A stretch of DNA of 64,000 bases from Paraconiothyrium sp. Pb-2020 (lineage: Eukaryota > Ascomycota > Dothideomycetes > Pleosporales > Didymosphaeriaceae), in the NCBI GenBank assembly GCA_022419385.1, contig JAJUBI010000005.1, positions 930,001 to 994,000 on the forward strand, in the 5' to 3' direction. This document shows, piece after piece, positions 21,681 to 32,928 of this stretch. A model generated the notes under the pieces. It had not been told where the DNA came from, made no database searches, and saw only the letters and a program-made list of their open reading frames with translations. The position numbers and the translations under genes were made by a program. The first letter of the stretch is position 1. The number at the start of each line of letters is the position of its first letter.

Positions 21681-24535
21681 ATGATCAGTTTTAGCTCCGA
21701 GTCAAGGCAAGAGCCTTCCTACCGGCTTCCCCACCATTACCGTGTGCCTACAGCGACCTCGCGCATTACTGGCCATGGTACGAAGAGGATGTTCCGCGAA
21801 AAGATCGCGAATATCATCACGCTTCTGTCAGTAACTCATAATTTGCCACTAGATATGGCTTTCGTCACTTGGGAGGCGACACTTGGGGCTATAGGTTCTG
21901 GAGCCACTTCCGAGATAAGACAACGGATGCTCAGCCTGCACAAAAGCATTGCGTTCAAAGCGCCGAGGCAACTGACAGATCGAGACAACGTCACCAAATT
22001 TGAGGAGAACGAAGGACATCTTCATGGAGACTATCGTAACATTGTGAACGAAATCTTCATCCTCTGTTCGGAAGGCCTTCGCTCGCATCCCAATATAATT
22101 AACCTCGAGGCCATCAGCTGGCACTGTGATCAAGCTTCAAAGGCTGTTTGGCCTATTCTCATATTTGAGAAGGCCGAAGAAGGCGACCTTGCGACCTTTA
22201 TGAATACGGATCGTGGTCGCACGTTAGGCATTCGAAAGCGGCTTGAACTCTGTCAGGACATCGCAATCGCCCTGCTCAACATTCATAGATACTGTGAGCA
22301 AAATCTTCTGCCAGCGCTTCTCTCCTGATGTTGTACAGCTATCATTCACGGGGACATAGGCCCTCGCAATCTTCTTGTCTTCCATGAAGGTGACGACGTC
22401 TACATCAAGATGACTGACTTTGGATATGCTGCTCTGATGCATGTTGGAGACCACATTGATATGGTGCGAACATGGCCTTGGCATGCGCCAGAATTTGGTT
22501 CGCAGTGGGACTTTGATTTTGAAGATGCACGACGAGCCGACTTCTACTCTTTTGGGATGGTATGCGCATGGATTCTGTTAGACACAGAGTCTCTGCGCAC
22601 AATTTCACATACAGCATCAACAAATCAGCTAGTAGATACGAAAGAGTACATTGCTCATCTGAGGAAAGAAGGCAGTGTTTTGGAGACAGTCATCGGAGTA
22701 CTGGACAGATCAGACAGTCTGGAAGGGGAACAAAGGCACGAATTAAAGCGCTTTTTCGAAGGCACCCTACAAGATTACCCAGAAACACGTATTCTGCACA
22801 TGAAGGGGATCTTTTACGACTACGGTAAACGCACTGATATTGGCAACTTGACATTTGAGGAGCCACCACGTATCACTTTCCGAATTGAGGAGACACCGTA
22901 TACAGCTCAATTCAAGGTTAGAACAATCCTTTCGATAGCTGCTGGAGCTCTCTCTTCGGCGGGTTAGCTGCCACACTAGCTGTACGCAACAGGTCAAATA
23001 GAAGTCGCTCACAGACGCAATAGGTCTCCCGAATCTGGCCCCAAGCAGTAATTGGAGATTTCCGACTCTGGGACGCCATTTTCGCTGCGCTCATGGTCCA
23101 AGCAGAGAACCACTGCGATGAAGCCTGCCGGAAAAATGCTATGTTCCAATTGGCGATATGCTTCGAGCTTGGCTTTGGGTGCCTACATTCAACCTCCGAG
23201 TCTTCTCGATGGCTTCAGCGTTGCTCCAAAATGATTCAAGACATCCAAACCGAGTTCCGTCCACTCAACTCCGTAGTCCTATTTCCACCCTTAGGGCGCG
23301 ATGTGCTCAAATGGAATGCAGCCAACGCCGTGCAAACTTATGTTACAGATGGTATCTTGAAAGAAGCAGAGAGAGTACATCACAGAGCAAGGGAGAATTC
23401 TCGACGCATTCTAGGAGATCAACACCGCATGGTGCAAGAACAAGGAATCATCGTCTCCGATATTTGGACCAGAATGGGAAGATGGAAGGAAGCATACGAT
23501 TTGATATCTGAAACACTGGACCGGAGCAATCAATACGAGCAAGCTTATGCACCAGATCGGACCCTTATGCTAGCTCTTGAGTCAAAAAGGTACATTTGCG
23601 ACCATCTAGGTCGGCTGCGTGAAGCCAAAAGTCTCTTGATCCGTCAAATGGGTCTTAGGCAGAAAGGGAGACAAGAATCTGAACGCCCAGGACTGATATT
23701 GCCTATGACAACCCAGGAGATGGAGAGTTTGAAACATCTTGGACATTATCAGATGGAAGATCGCGAATATGATGCAGCAGAGAAGACAACGTTGAGATAC
23801 ATGCAGCTCGTCAAAGAACGGTTCGGCCCAGAGAGCAACCACGTTCTTAGCGCTATGGTGAACCTTGCTGATATGTACGTTCATAGCAACAGAGAGCACA
23901 GTAAGCTCTACATACAGGAAGCTTTGGATCTGTGCGAGAAACTCAACACCCCGTTTTCGCGTGTGCAAAAGCTGAGATTAGGCATTATGCGCTGCAATGG
24001 ACGGTTTTACAACACCTACGATGACTTCGATGAGATGTTTCCAATAGCCGTTCGCAATCTCTCGGACTGTCGTAGTCTAGTCGGCTCCCGCAACATTTAC
24101 ACTTTGGGTGCCACGGAACGTCTTGGTTTCATCTACCATTACTCAGGTCAACGTGCAGCAGGACGCGCCTTGCTCAAGACAGCAGTGGCGACGTGTGAAA
24201 TTGCTGTTGGAGAAGAGCCGCTGACTGCATTGATGCGTAGTCGTTTGGCTCTACTGCTATGGCACGATGTGCGGTGGGATGAAGCTTTGAGTATTCACGA
24301 GCGAAGCATTCACCTGCTTCGTGAGAAGCTTGGCGAGCAATGTCCCCAAGCGGAAGCTCTTGAAGAGCAATATCGTGAATGGCAGGCATATAAAACTCGA
24401 TGGCGCAATGGACTAGGCAGATTGATACCCCTGCAAGTCATAATGTGGGTTGGTAGACAACTTAATGCCATAGCATCCTGGAAGACGCGAATGGAGTTTG
24501 CGTACCATTCCAAGAAGTCTCGATACTTTATGTAG
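21681..24535 (+). CDS. Protein kinase-TPR fusion protein, about 907 aa
   Basis: Exons are 21681-22293, 22339-22962 and 23049-24535, with introns of 45 nt (GTGAGC..TACAG) and 86 nt (GTTAGC..AAGCAG). Phases match and the total length divides by three. The frame upstream of 21681 opens only with GTG. The kinase has a Gly loop (GAIGSGATS, about 70), Lys93 in AFKAPR, HGDIGPRN (208-215, made by the first splice) and DFG (231-233), so the catalytic Asp residues are kept. HGD instead of HRD is seen in several fungal kinase-like families. The last ~490 residues form helical repeats of TPR or Sel1-like type (for example AMFQLAICFELGFGC, then repeats around WTRMGRWKEAYDLISETL and ERLGFIYHYSGQRAAGRALL). 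A kinase fused to repeats recalls fungal innate-immunity-like receptors, but no NACHT or NB-ARC domain is present. The second intron boundary is the least sure. Confidence 0.75.
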
Positions 24536-24836
24536 TTTAGATACTACTTGACTGCAGCATGTTTTCTCCCGTCTGGGACTGCTCCTAAAAAATAGTGATC
24601 TATTTCTTATGACATATTGGAGGGTTATGACGAGTACGTCTATGAAAAAAAAGCATTGGAGTGCTTATGTATGTGATTGTTGTAGCAGTCAGATATGGAC
24701 ACTTCCTGTACGTGCAATATGAAGCGCATGGAATAGCTCGATGTGGACCTAGTAAAAACTCGCAGACAACCGGTACATATTGAATAAATTGAAGCTTTCA
24801 GTTATGACTGTGCAGCACTTCTCTATGTAAGACTGT
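24536..24836. other. Convergent 3' intergenic spacer
   Basis: 301 AT-rich bases between the 3' ends of two convergent genes. It holds A-rich runs (for example AAAAAAAGC near 24646) and a GAATAAATTG polyadenylation-like string near 24782. No gene. Confidence 0.4.
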
Positions 24837-25853
24837 TCATTTCTCCAGCTTCTTCCGCGCTTGCCGGCAAATCTCCTGTAGCGCGGGCATCGCCACTTTC
24901 GCCTTCTCTCCCGCGGCAATCAGCTCTTCTAGAGTCTCCACATCCTGCTTGACAACTTTGTTCCCATGATGGAAAGCATTGAACTCATGATAAGCAAGTG
25001 GCAATACACCCTTGGCCGGCATCTCGATCATCTTTGCCGTTGCCCAGGACCCGATAAACCACGACAGTATCCATCCAGTCCATCCGAATCGTGGTAGTGT
25101 CAGGATCTCTTTCTGTGCTCGGAGTAACAGCGTCCAGGACTCGCCACTGTTCTTTAACTGCGGCCATGCAGGCCAACCCTCATTATTCCAGACAACGAGC
25201 TGCACCATGCCCAGCATGACCAAATTACCAACAAAGGCAGGCTGTCGTTGGATCTTCAGCGTGCCGTTGTGGTTGTAAACGGCCTCAATCTTTTTCGTGA
25301 GCTCAACATTTTTGTTGACAACGGCAAGTCCTATGTCTTGGGTGAGATGCGAATAGAACAGGTCCGCCTGCGCGATCAATTCTCGATTCGCATTTGGCGG
25401 AGCAGTGATCATTGGTGTAGGCTGGTGCGCAAGCATGCTCAGTACAAGCACCAATCGCTCTTTGGGTATGCCCATAGTGCTGGCATAGTGCTGCTCCATG
25501 TCGGCACCAATTGCATCATAAGCAACGAATGTCTCCGGGTGGTTGCGAACCAGATCTCCGACACTTTTCAGCGTTGCAACTCCACCTTCAGACTGTGCTG
25601 TGTGGCCGTCTAGCGTATCTAAGACACAATAGAATTCCTCATTTGCGACCTCTGTAGTAGATTCGATCACACGGTAGTCCTCGAAGGTGTGTAGCTTGTC
25701 TGTCTTGTAATTATAGAGGCGTTTGGGTGGTGCGAAAGCTCCAGAACGACCTGGTCGAACGAGGTAGGTTATATCTGCTCCGGCAGAGAGGTGGTATCCT
25801 TGTGAAAGTCCAACAGCGCCGCATCCGACGATGAGAATCTTTGGCTTAGCCAT
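24837..25853 (-). CDS. Ketopantoate-reductase-like (ApbA/PanE family) protein
   Basis: Single exon, 338 aa, starting at the ATG at 25853. The N-terminus is a Rossmann NAD(P)-binding strand and loop, ILIVGCGAVGLSQGYHLS, typical of ApbA/PanE proteins. YLVRPGRSG follows, where the 2'-phosphate of NADPH is normally bound by Arg. The rest is less conserved. It contains a DAIGADMEQHY segment and a helical C-terminal half with hydrophobic segments (WTGWILSWFIGSWATA) that may be buried or membrane-apposed. The catalytic Lys/Asn/Glu set of true ketopantoate reductases cannot be confirmed by eye. Fungi carry many such paralogues besides the pantothenate enzyme, often with secondary metabolism or unknown substrates. 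Reductase activity is likely, the substrate unknown. Confidence 0.75.
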   Translation of the reverse strand: MAKPKILIVGCGAVGLSQGYHLSAGADITYLVRPGRSGAFAPPKRLYNYKTDKLHTFEDYRVIESTTEVANEEFYCVLDTLDGHTAQSEGGVATLKSVGDLVRNHPETFVAYDAIGADMEQHYASTMGIPKERLVLVLSMLAHQPTPMITAPPNANRELIAQADLFYSHLTQDIGLAVVNKNVELTKKIEAVYNHNGTLKIQRQPAFVGNLVMLGMVQLVVWNNEGWPAWPQLKNSGESWTLLLRAQKEILTLPRFGWTGWILSWFIGSWATAKMIEMPAKGVLPLAYHEFNAFHHGNKVVKQDVETLEELIAAGEKAKVAMPALQEICRQARKKLEK

Positions 25854-26658
25854 GCTTGTACGTTTGTTGACCTTGGGGGAGCAGTATTATATAGGCGATG
25901 GCTGCAATGGTGTCGCGTGCGCAGTCAGTCAAACAATACGATGAATACGGCCGTGTCGAGTATATTATAAGGCTTAGTGCGGAGTTTGTCCGCCGACTCC
26001 GCAAATTTGTCCGGCGCCTTGCTCGGGCAGCTAGTGACGAGATCCGAGCGATTCCGCATGCCTTGCTCGACCTATCTAGCGTGACAGTAGGGTGGGCTGA
26101 GCTTCGCCTGCGTTGGTCGACGCACTGAGCCGTGTTGGAGCAGGTTCGCGCGAACGTTGATACAGCGTGCCTGCTACAGCCGACAACGTCGCCAATATGT
26201 AGATCAGACCACCCCATCAGGAGGTTATCGAGTATATCAAGCCGTGTAATTGTTGGAAGGCCACAATTATAGTATTATCACCTCCATAAGTTTTGCGGCC
26301 ACCGCCCATAGTAGTGGAAATGGCATCAGGAAATCGATGCCATCTCAAATCTCACTTCGCCCACTAGGAAAAGGGATCTTGCTTTAGTCTCGGTTTCCGG
26401 TGAGAAGTAGTCTCAGTATAGACACAATTATTAATCCGAATACACTTCTTCCTCAGATGCTAGCTCAAGGATGTTGCAAAGTCACAAGCAAAAGCTCGTG
26501 ACAGGTTAGGTAAGCATTGTTGCAGGTATGCTCGACATAGCATCTAAACACAATGGACCCTGCGTATGAATGTCCGGACCCCAAAAATGTCCTACCGTGG
26601 ACTTACAACCTAGTGGTTGAAACGCCCCTATACGCATGATAAAATGCTGGGATTACTC
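25854..26658. other. Intergenic, 0.8 kb
   Basis: 5' flank of the reductase-like gene and 3' flank of the permease gene, both on the minus strand. A 76-codon plus ORF and a 123-codon minus ORF overlap in the first 350 bases and look like chance. No repeat or RNA was seen. Confidence 0.4.
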
Positions 26659-28242
26659 TTACAACGCATACCTGAAATGCTTCGCCTCCCCATCCGTCCG
26701 ATCCTCGAAACCCTCCAAAACAGCCCTCTCATCCTCGCCCTTTCCATACACTCGATCCCTCTTCTTATTCTCCAACGCCATCCAGCCCGCCAGGAAACCC
26801 GCTATAACAATCATCCCGCAATAGCAAGTGATTAACCCTGTCAGTGCGGAAAAGTACCTCGGCGCTTCTCTCGCAAAGAAGATATTGGCTCCCGCAATGT
26901 TGCCCCCAGCGTAGAACACGAACCACAACCCGTTGGCAGTACTGCGCTTCGTGTGACCTGATATGTTCGTGGTGAGGAGATTCCAGGAGAGGATTACCGG
27001 ACCGCCGACCAGGTACTGGAGCCATGTACAGCCGACGAGAGTCCAGCGTTGGGTGAGAGGTGTAAGTCGGATGCCGAGGAGGCCACCGAGGGGTGGAAGG
27101 CAGATCAGTGCGAGGATAAGGCAGCGCGTGTTCTTGAAGTGAGATGCTGCAACACCACATAATGGCACCAAAAAGAATTCAAAAGCACCGGTAGGAAGTT
27201 GCAAGAGCGTTGTGCTGATTCCGGAAAAACCGTAACCCTTGATGAGCGAAGACGCAAAGTTTGAGACTCCGCCATTGATGACACCGCAGCCAAGTGCGAT
27301 GAGGCTGAGGCAGTAGACTTTGACATCGAGAACGGCTTCAAGGGCTTGTCGTGGTTGGAATTGTTTGGTCTTGACACCGATCATGTTTGAGGCGATGCGG
27401 TCAATAGCCACGATGCGTTGCTTGTGGGTGAGGAATTTCGCCGTAGAAGGCGAATCAGGCATGACCCACAGGAAGACCCAGCTCCATACAAAATTGATCA
27501 ACCCGATCACGAGAAAGATGAGCTGCCATGTCTTCAAGCTATGATCACGCGCATGGCCGAGTCCATAGCCTAACAGTGCGCCAACCATCGTAGCCATGCC
27601 GTTGAACGCAAGAAATACACACATTCTCAATGGCTGCTCGTCACGTGTGTAGAACATTGAAACAATGTTCATGATGGCTGGACTTATACTTGCTTCGAAC
27701 ATGCCGAGCAAAAACCGTAGGACCAAAATGCCCGCGTAGTTCTTCGCTGCAACGTGGCAAAGGAGGAGCACAGACCAAACGAGAATCATGGCCCCGGTGT
27801 ACTTGGAGACGGGAAGGCGTTGGATCAGATAGTTGGCTGGAAGAGCCCAGAAGAGGTAGCCGAAATTGAAAATAGCGGCGACCCAGCTATAGCGTTGACC
27901 TTGAAGCCCAAGATCCGGAATGAGAGTGTAAGCTGAAGCGTAGTTTAAACTGAGCTTATCCAGAAACTGTATCGTGTATGTGAAGCATATCTGCTCTCAT
28001 CAGCTCACCTCACCTCATGCGATCTTTCTGGATGCATTTCAACTCACCATCGGCATGATTACCCAATCAATCTTCCTCAAAACGACTTTCCTCTCTACCT
28101 CTAACTCTTCTCTCGAATACTGCTGCACTTCAAGATATAGTTCCGCGCCAATGTCTCGCATTTGCTTTTCGGCGGCAAGATGGCCTTCATCTACGCTTGG
28201 AGTGGGCTCGATGTCGAGATCTTGTTCTGATTTCTTGGCCAT
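26659..28242 (-). CDS. MFS permease of the Dal5/Tna1 (anion:cation symporter) family
   Basis: Exon 1 is 28242-28048. An 81-nt phase-0 intron (28047-27967, GTGAGT..GATACAG) precedes exon 2 at 27966-26659, giving 500 aa. The N-terminal ~55 residues are hydrophilic. The first membrane segment begins at the splice (KIDWVIMPM then FLDKLSLNYASAYT), and twelve hydrophobic segments follow. Dal5-family features include KIDW before helix 1, a DKLSLNYA segment, RFLLGMFEASISPA in helix 4, and a large central loop with NKKRD near the C-terminus. Family members import allantoate, nicotinate, biotin precursors, dipeptides or similar carboxylates with protons across the plasma membrane. The substrate cannot be read from the sequence. 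The acidic/hydrophilic N-terminus and the KGEDERAVLEGFEDRT tail face the cytosol. Confidence 0.87.
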
Positions 28243-28914
28243 ATTATAAATCCGGAGATAGAAGTATGAGACTTGAGTGATATGGTGACTTAGAGATGCT
28301 GAACACGAGATAGTGCGGGGTACGTCTGAATCTCGCCAGTATATTGGATGATGAAGCCTCGAGAATAATGTTTCAGACTCAATGCAATAAGATTGTGAAA
28401 AGTGCGTTCGTTGTCGAACCCCCAAAGTGCAGCTGTCAAGTGTCCAATGGTTGCTTGGTAGATGACGTTCGGAACCAACGCTCGAAGGTCGCTATAAGGA
28501 GCCGCCTCTCCTAGATTTAACCAGGAATCCCACCTTTGACTACGCGCAGGGTCATCCGATATGGAGCTCTTATCACTGTACCTATCAGAGCTTATGCAGG
28601 CCTAGCTGTGACATGCATGCAGACCCCACCGCCGGTTAGCCTCATCCGGAAGTACCTGGTTATCGTTGCCTTGGCCAAAGCTAGTCTCCCCGATTTCGAT
28701 TATTTTGTAATGCGGGTAATTGATTGTCCTGAATGTTTGTATAAGATAGACTAACTCCACGAGAACATTTGGTTCTCACCCAAGTATGTGGAGTGCATGT
28801 ACTGGCCGCGGCTACGTTCAAAGGCCGACTCCCTCTATGCGTTCGTTCCAGCCGCTTCAAAGCTGGACAGAACCAGCTGCAAGATCTTTTACTGTGTACG
28901 TGCCGAAACACTCG
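28243..28914. other. Intergenic, 0.7 kb
   Basis: Upstream of the permease gene and downstream of STRAP. Short ORFs only. No RNA gene or repeat was recognised. Confidence 0.4.
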
Positions 28915-29920
28915 CTACCTCCATAAGCCATACGCACCTTGGGTAAACTTCCAAAGCTTAACCGTGCCGTCCTCGCTGCCCGTGGCGTACAGCTTGCCAT
29001 CGGGTGAGAAGCTCGCCGACCAGATAGGGCCGTGGTGACCCTTGTTCGTCTCCAGCTCCGTCTCCGCATCAAAGTCCCACATTCTGACCCAAGTGTCATT
29101 CTGGTTGCTACCACCAGTGACAAACCTGCGCTGCCCGCTGTGCAACGCGACGCTGGCCAGTTCGTACGGAGTCTTAATGCTCTTGATGAGCGATGCCGGA
29201 GAATTGCCGTTGAAAAAGTAGACGCTGTTTCCAGCGGCCACGCTCAGCACGCCGTCTGAGGAGGTGTTATCCAGCTCGCACGTGCCTACAGCGCCTTCGA
29301 CAGCATACTCGCCGATAGTCGACTGCGTTCGCAGGTCCCACCACCGGATCTTCTTGTCCTCCGACGCAGTGACCAGAATACTGGGGTCTGATGTCCACAC
29401 AATAGACTTGATGGTGTCCTCATGCACGCCCGCGCCGATCTCATAGGGCTGCGACGGGTTGTTAAGGTCGAAAATGCGCATCTTCTTCTCCTTGCCGCCG
29501 GTGGCTAGGATCTGCGGTTGCGTCTGGTTCGGGAAAGCGACGGCGCGGACGATGTGGTCGTGCGTCAGGGTGTGGAGGGCTTCGCCAGTGTGCGTGTCCC
29601 ACACTTTGCTAGAACATGGTGTCAGTCCAAGTCTTACTGGGAAAGTCAGCGCTTGGTACGTACGCAGAGAAATCCGCCGAAGCAGTTGCAGCTAGAGTGG
29701 CATCGGAGGACAGCCGTGCCTGCCAGACAGCGCCCTTGTGACCCAAGAAGGTGCCAATCCAGTCCCCAGTCAAGCCATCGCGCAGCATAGGGTTTCCATC
29801 CTTGCAAGCAGAAATGATATAGTACTGCTCCTCATCCTGAAGAGCAGAGAAATGGATGTGGGGCACCGGTCGCGAGTGCCCATGGCACGTGAGGGGTACG
29901 ACCTTCGTGGTCTCGGGCAT
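28915..29920 (-). CDS. WD40 protein STRAP (serine-threonine kinase receptor-associated/unrip) orthologue
   Basis: Exon 1 is 29920-29664. A 55-nt intron (29663-29609, GTACGT..GTTCTAG) precedes exon 2 at 29608-28915, giving 316 aa. An upstream in-frame ATG at 29965 exists, but MPETTKVVPLTCHGHSRPV at 29920 matches the usual N-terminus of the family. Seven WD40 blades are visible, for example DGNPMLRDGLTGDWIGTFLG, KVWDTHTGEALHTLTHD, KIRWWDLRT and the last blade GSEDGTVKLWKF. The protein length is close to human STRAP. In animals STRAP/unrip works with the SMN complex and in TGF-beta signalling. In fungi it is a conserved housekeeping scaffold of less clear role. It is also close in sequence to eIF3i, but the LTCHGHSRPV start and blade order favour STRAP. 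Confidence 0.88.
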
Positions 29921-31179
29921 AGCTGCGAGGAGTGACGTTTGGAGAACAGAGGAAGCCGTCGCCAATTGTAGCGATCAGAAATTGGTATCGTAAAATGCGC
30001 TGGGAGCTTGAAACACGGTGCGCGTCTCTATCGAATGCGCGGGGTTGCGTGGGCGATCAGGCTGGTAAAGAAAGCTGTTCTAAGTACAACGGACAATGCA
30101 ACAGGCAGCGAACAGGCAAAAGAATCGTTATGGGTCGTAACTTCGTTAATCTGTGGTGTCTTACAGGAGAGACAAGCCCCTCGATGAAGAAGGGTGAGCC
30201 CTGGAGCTAGTCTCCGCCAAGCTAAGCCTGAGCCGCGGCCCACCTTCCGCAAAGAGCCTCAACCTCTACGCCTCTACCAGAAGGTACCGCTGGAAGTGCA
30301 TTGTGCAGCGCACCGAAGGAGACGTCAGAAAATGGTTTGTCGTTGCAGGACCTTCAGCTCGTAAGCAGGCTCGTTGAAAAGATGCCAGCGCCCGAACTTA
30401 CCAGCTAAAACTAGGCTTGGGCGTAACCTCGATCTTCCAACACCCCGCTTGGCCGAGACCAGAGGATGATGCTTCGTAAGAGATGCGGTTGCCGTGTTGA
30501 AGGTTTACTTAACGATGGTGCAAGGTGCAAACCACAAAGAATACAAAGAGTCGGGAGCTAGAGGTTCGAATAGGGTGCTATGACCCAGGCTGTGGCATCC
30601 TGGGTTGGCGATGTGGATGTTAGAATTGCACAAGTACCATAGGTAGCTTCCAGTGAATCGCGGAGCGACATAATATGCGCAACAGCCTCAGCATCTCGTC
30701 CATATTCTTGAACTCGGCGCGCGCCACTCTAAGTAACCGCACTGGAACACACCATGCCGGAGTGCCATCCTTCAACAGCTCGCGTAGACGTGATAAAGAT
30801 AGCGTGGCAGGTCCCCCCTCTGTAACCTTGGAACCTTGGAAGCCCACTCATCACGTACCATGATGCGTGAGGTCTTTGTGTACCCACAATGGTAAGCATG
30901 CACCTTAGAATATCCGACAGTGAGTCTTTTCATTGTCTGACAAGCCCAGGTCCAAACGAGGGTGAATCCACGCGACAAAGAATCGGTGTTGTGCCAACGT
31001 TGTGAGCTCTCAAGTTCTCCTCATTCTGTAATGACAATGTCAAAAGGCTCTCCAAATGCATTTTGAATATATATGGTAGTGTTCAAGAGCCATAGTTGCG
31101 CCTACAGATAACATTTACTAACCACGTTACGAGCCAGCTACAGTGAACCAAACCTACAGCAACCTCGCATCACACAAAA
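29921..31179. other. Intergenic, 1.26 kb
   Basis: Divergent space between STRAP and an orphan gene. Short overlapping ORFs only. The TATA-like ATATATATGG near 31066 lies about 110 bases upstream of the orphan start. No recognised RNA gene: a GTTCGAAT string at about 30563 recalls a tRNA B box, but no matching cloverleaf was found. Confidence 0.4.
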
Positions 31180-32244
31180 ATGTGTCGATTCCCACAGGTC
31201 AAGCATTTTTGCGGCCACACAACTTTAATCAATCATGGGAGGAGCATCGAATTGTGCGATGAGGCTCTCATACTTGTGAGGCCAGATTTGGATCGAGTAC
31301 CCGCTTTTTGCACTCCTCTAAAAGACGATTTGGACAACGAGGATGTGATCTTGGACTTGTCCGAGGACTACTCCTGGTGCCCGGACTGCCACGCCAAACA
31401 ACCAACACCGGCCTGTGGTGATCAATCGGACCAGTCATGGGAGGCGGAATGCCTTAAGGCATTTAACGCAGATTTAACGCAGGTGTTGAAGGGCGTTGAG
31501 GACGTTTACCAAATTATTGAATACGACTGTAAGATGCCAGCCATCGTAAAGGCGATTCAACACCCTTGGCTACGCGAAATGCTACAATTCAACAGCGACG
31601 GTTTCTGTCCGCTGGGCGATGCTATCATAGACCATGTGCATAATGTACAACGGGGTATCGACAAAGTGCTTGCCAAGTGCAATGCAGGTATTCCCATGCA
31701 TTCACTTCACATTGATTTCTACGCTACAATGCGTAGATACGATGAGGCGTGGTTCTTGATGGATCATTTCATTCAGATTACCAAGCTTCTGAAGCATCTC
31801 CCGAAGCGCAAAGACTATCACAAAGAGGTCTGCAAAGAGGCCGAAATGTGCAAGTTGCGGCTTCAAGGGCCGCAAGAGGCGCCGCAAGATCTCCTTTACC
31901 TCCAGCCGGGCTTCCAGACGCCAACTACGTTTGGGTCGAAACGCGACTCTCATATGCAACTTGATCAATGCTTCCAGAAATTGGCTCTTGACAAGAAGGC
32001 TGTAAGGAAAGACTACTATGCATTGGCCTTGTCAAAACTGCTTCGGCAGTCGGATATACTTCCCTTTCGACGACGTGCATTTCACAAGCGTCCGTCGAAG
32101 TATGTGAGCAAAAAGCGCAGCCCTCCACCGCCGGTCAAGGTGAGTGCTTTGAGCGGCGAAGACCGTGCGGAATTCGGCAAGCTGGAAGTGCACTATTTCC
32201 GCCATGATTCACAGAAACTGGCTGATCGATGCGTAGTATCGTGA
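31180..32244 (+). CDS. Orphan Cys/His-rich N-terminus protein, 354 aa
   Basis: I do not recognise a named family. This single exon starts at the ATG at 31180. The first 70 residues hold a Cys/His pattern that could bind zinc: C2, H9, C11, H13, C26, C44, then WCPDC with C67 and C70. Fungal genomes hold many lineage-specific proteins that start this way (CRF...FCGH...). After that the protein is helical and mixed-charge, and the C-terminal third is basic, with RRRAFHKRPSKYVSKKRS. There is no signal peptide or membrane segment. A TATA-like string near 31066 supports the start. It stands alone between STRAP and the HET gene in an accessory-looking stretch. Confidence 0.65.
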   Translation: MCRFPQVKHFCGHTTLINHGRSIELCDEALILVRPDLDRVPAFCTPLKDDLDNEDVILDLSEDYSWCPDCHAKQPTPACGDQSDQSWEAECLKAFNADLTQVLKGVEDVYQIIEYDCKMPAIVKAIQHPWLREMLQFNSDGFCPLGDAIIDHVHNVQRGIDKVLAKCNAGIPMHSLHIDFYATMRRYDEAWFLMDHFIQITKLLKHLPKRKDYHKEVCKEAEMCKLRLQGPQEAPQDLLYLQPGFQTPTTFGSKRDSHMQLDQCFQKLALDKKAVRKDYYALALSKLLRQSDILPFRRRAFHKRPSKYVSKKRSPPPPVKVSALSGEDRAEFGKLEVHYFRHDSQKLADRCVVS

Positions 32245-32928
32245 AGCTGTTAGGTGCCCCGAACTACCTGCACTTTTCGCAAGTTGTACAGTTTCTCCCG
32301 GGTTACGGAATCCCTGCGCGACTGTCACATACAGCAACAAATACCTCAAGTCTTATGTCGGCGATGCGAAGCTTTCCCTTGCTTGTCTTCGCTTGATGAG
32401 GTAACTAACTCAACTTAAATTCAGCCATCTCGTAGAGCTGTGATCCGTGTGCTGCAAGAGTCTATACTCCGTCAATCTCTCGTAGTTTGTAATGTTCCTT
32501 AGCAGCTTATATCATCTAGAAGAACATGTATAATTCTTGACTTCCCTCACTTGTAAGTATTGCAGGAAGGGAGGATCTGGGTTGGAGGGCGGTAGAGGTG
32601 GTGCTGGATCACATGCAGATTCAGATTGATGACTTCTCGTCATGGCAGCTGAAGTAGCGTCAAGGTATGATTTGTACGCGTAAGGTTCATCCAGTGGTAA
32701 GCTGAATAGATGCAAACATTTCAGATAAGTATAGTCAAAGAAGAACACGGTGCTCATTGTTAAATTGATCTCTCAGCTCTTTATTGGCTTGTTGAAGCGG
32801 CTACGTGGAATTTTGTAGTCGTTTTCGGTATCGCGTCTCCAACGCTGGCGCCAATATTGCTGCGAAAGTCAGACCAGTCTCCACAGGCTCAAGTGTGCTA
32901 TTGCTGGGAACTTGACCCAGTCACCATT
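32245..32928. other. Convergent intergenic spacer, 0.7 kb
   Basis: Between the orphan gene and the 3' tail of the HET gene. Only short ORFs. No RNA gene or repeat seen. Confidence 0.4.

Noticed and set aside
30480..30580. Possible tRNA from a GTTCGAAT string
   Set aside because: No acceptor stem, D arm or anticodon arm could be paired around it.
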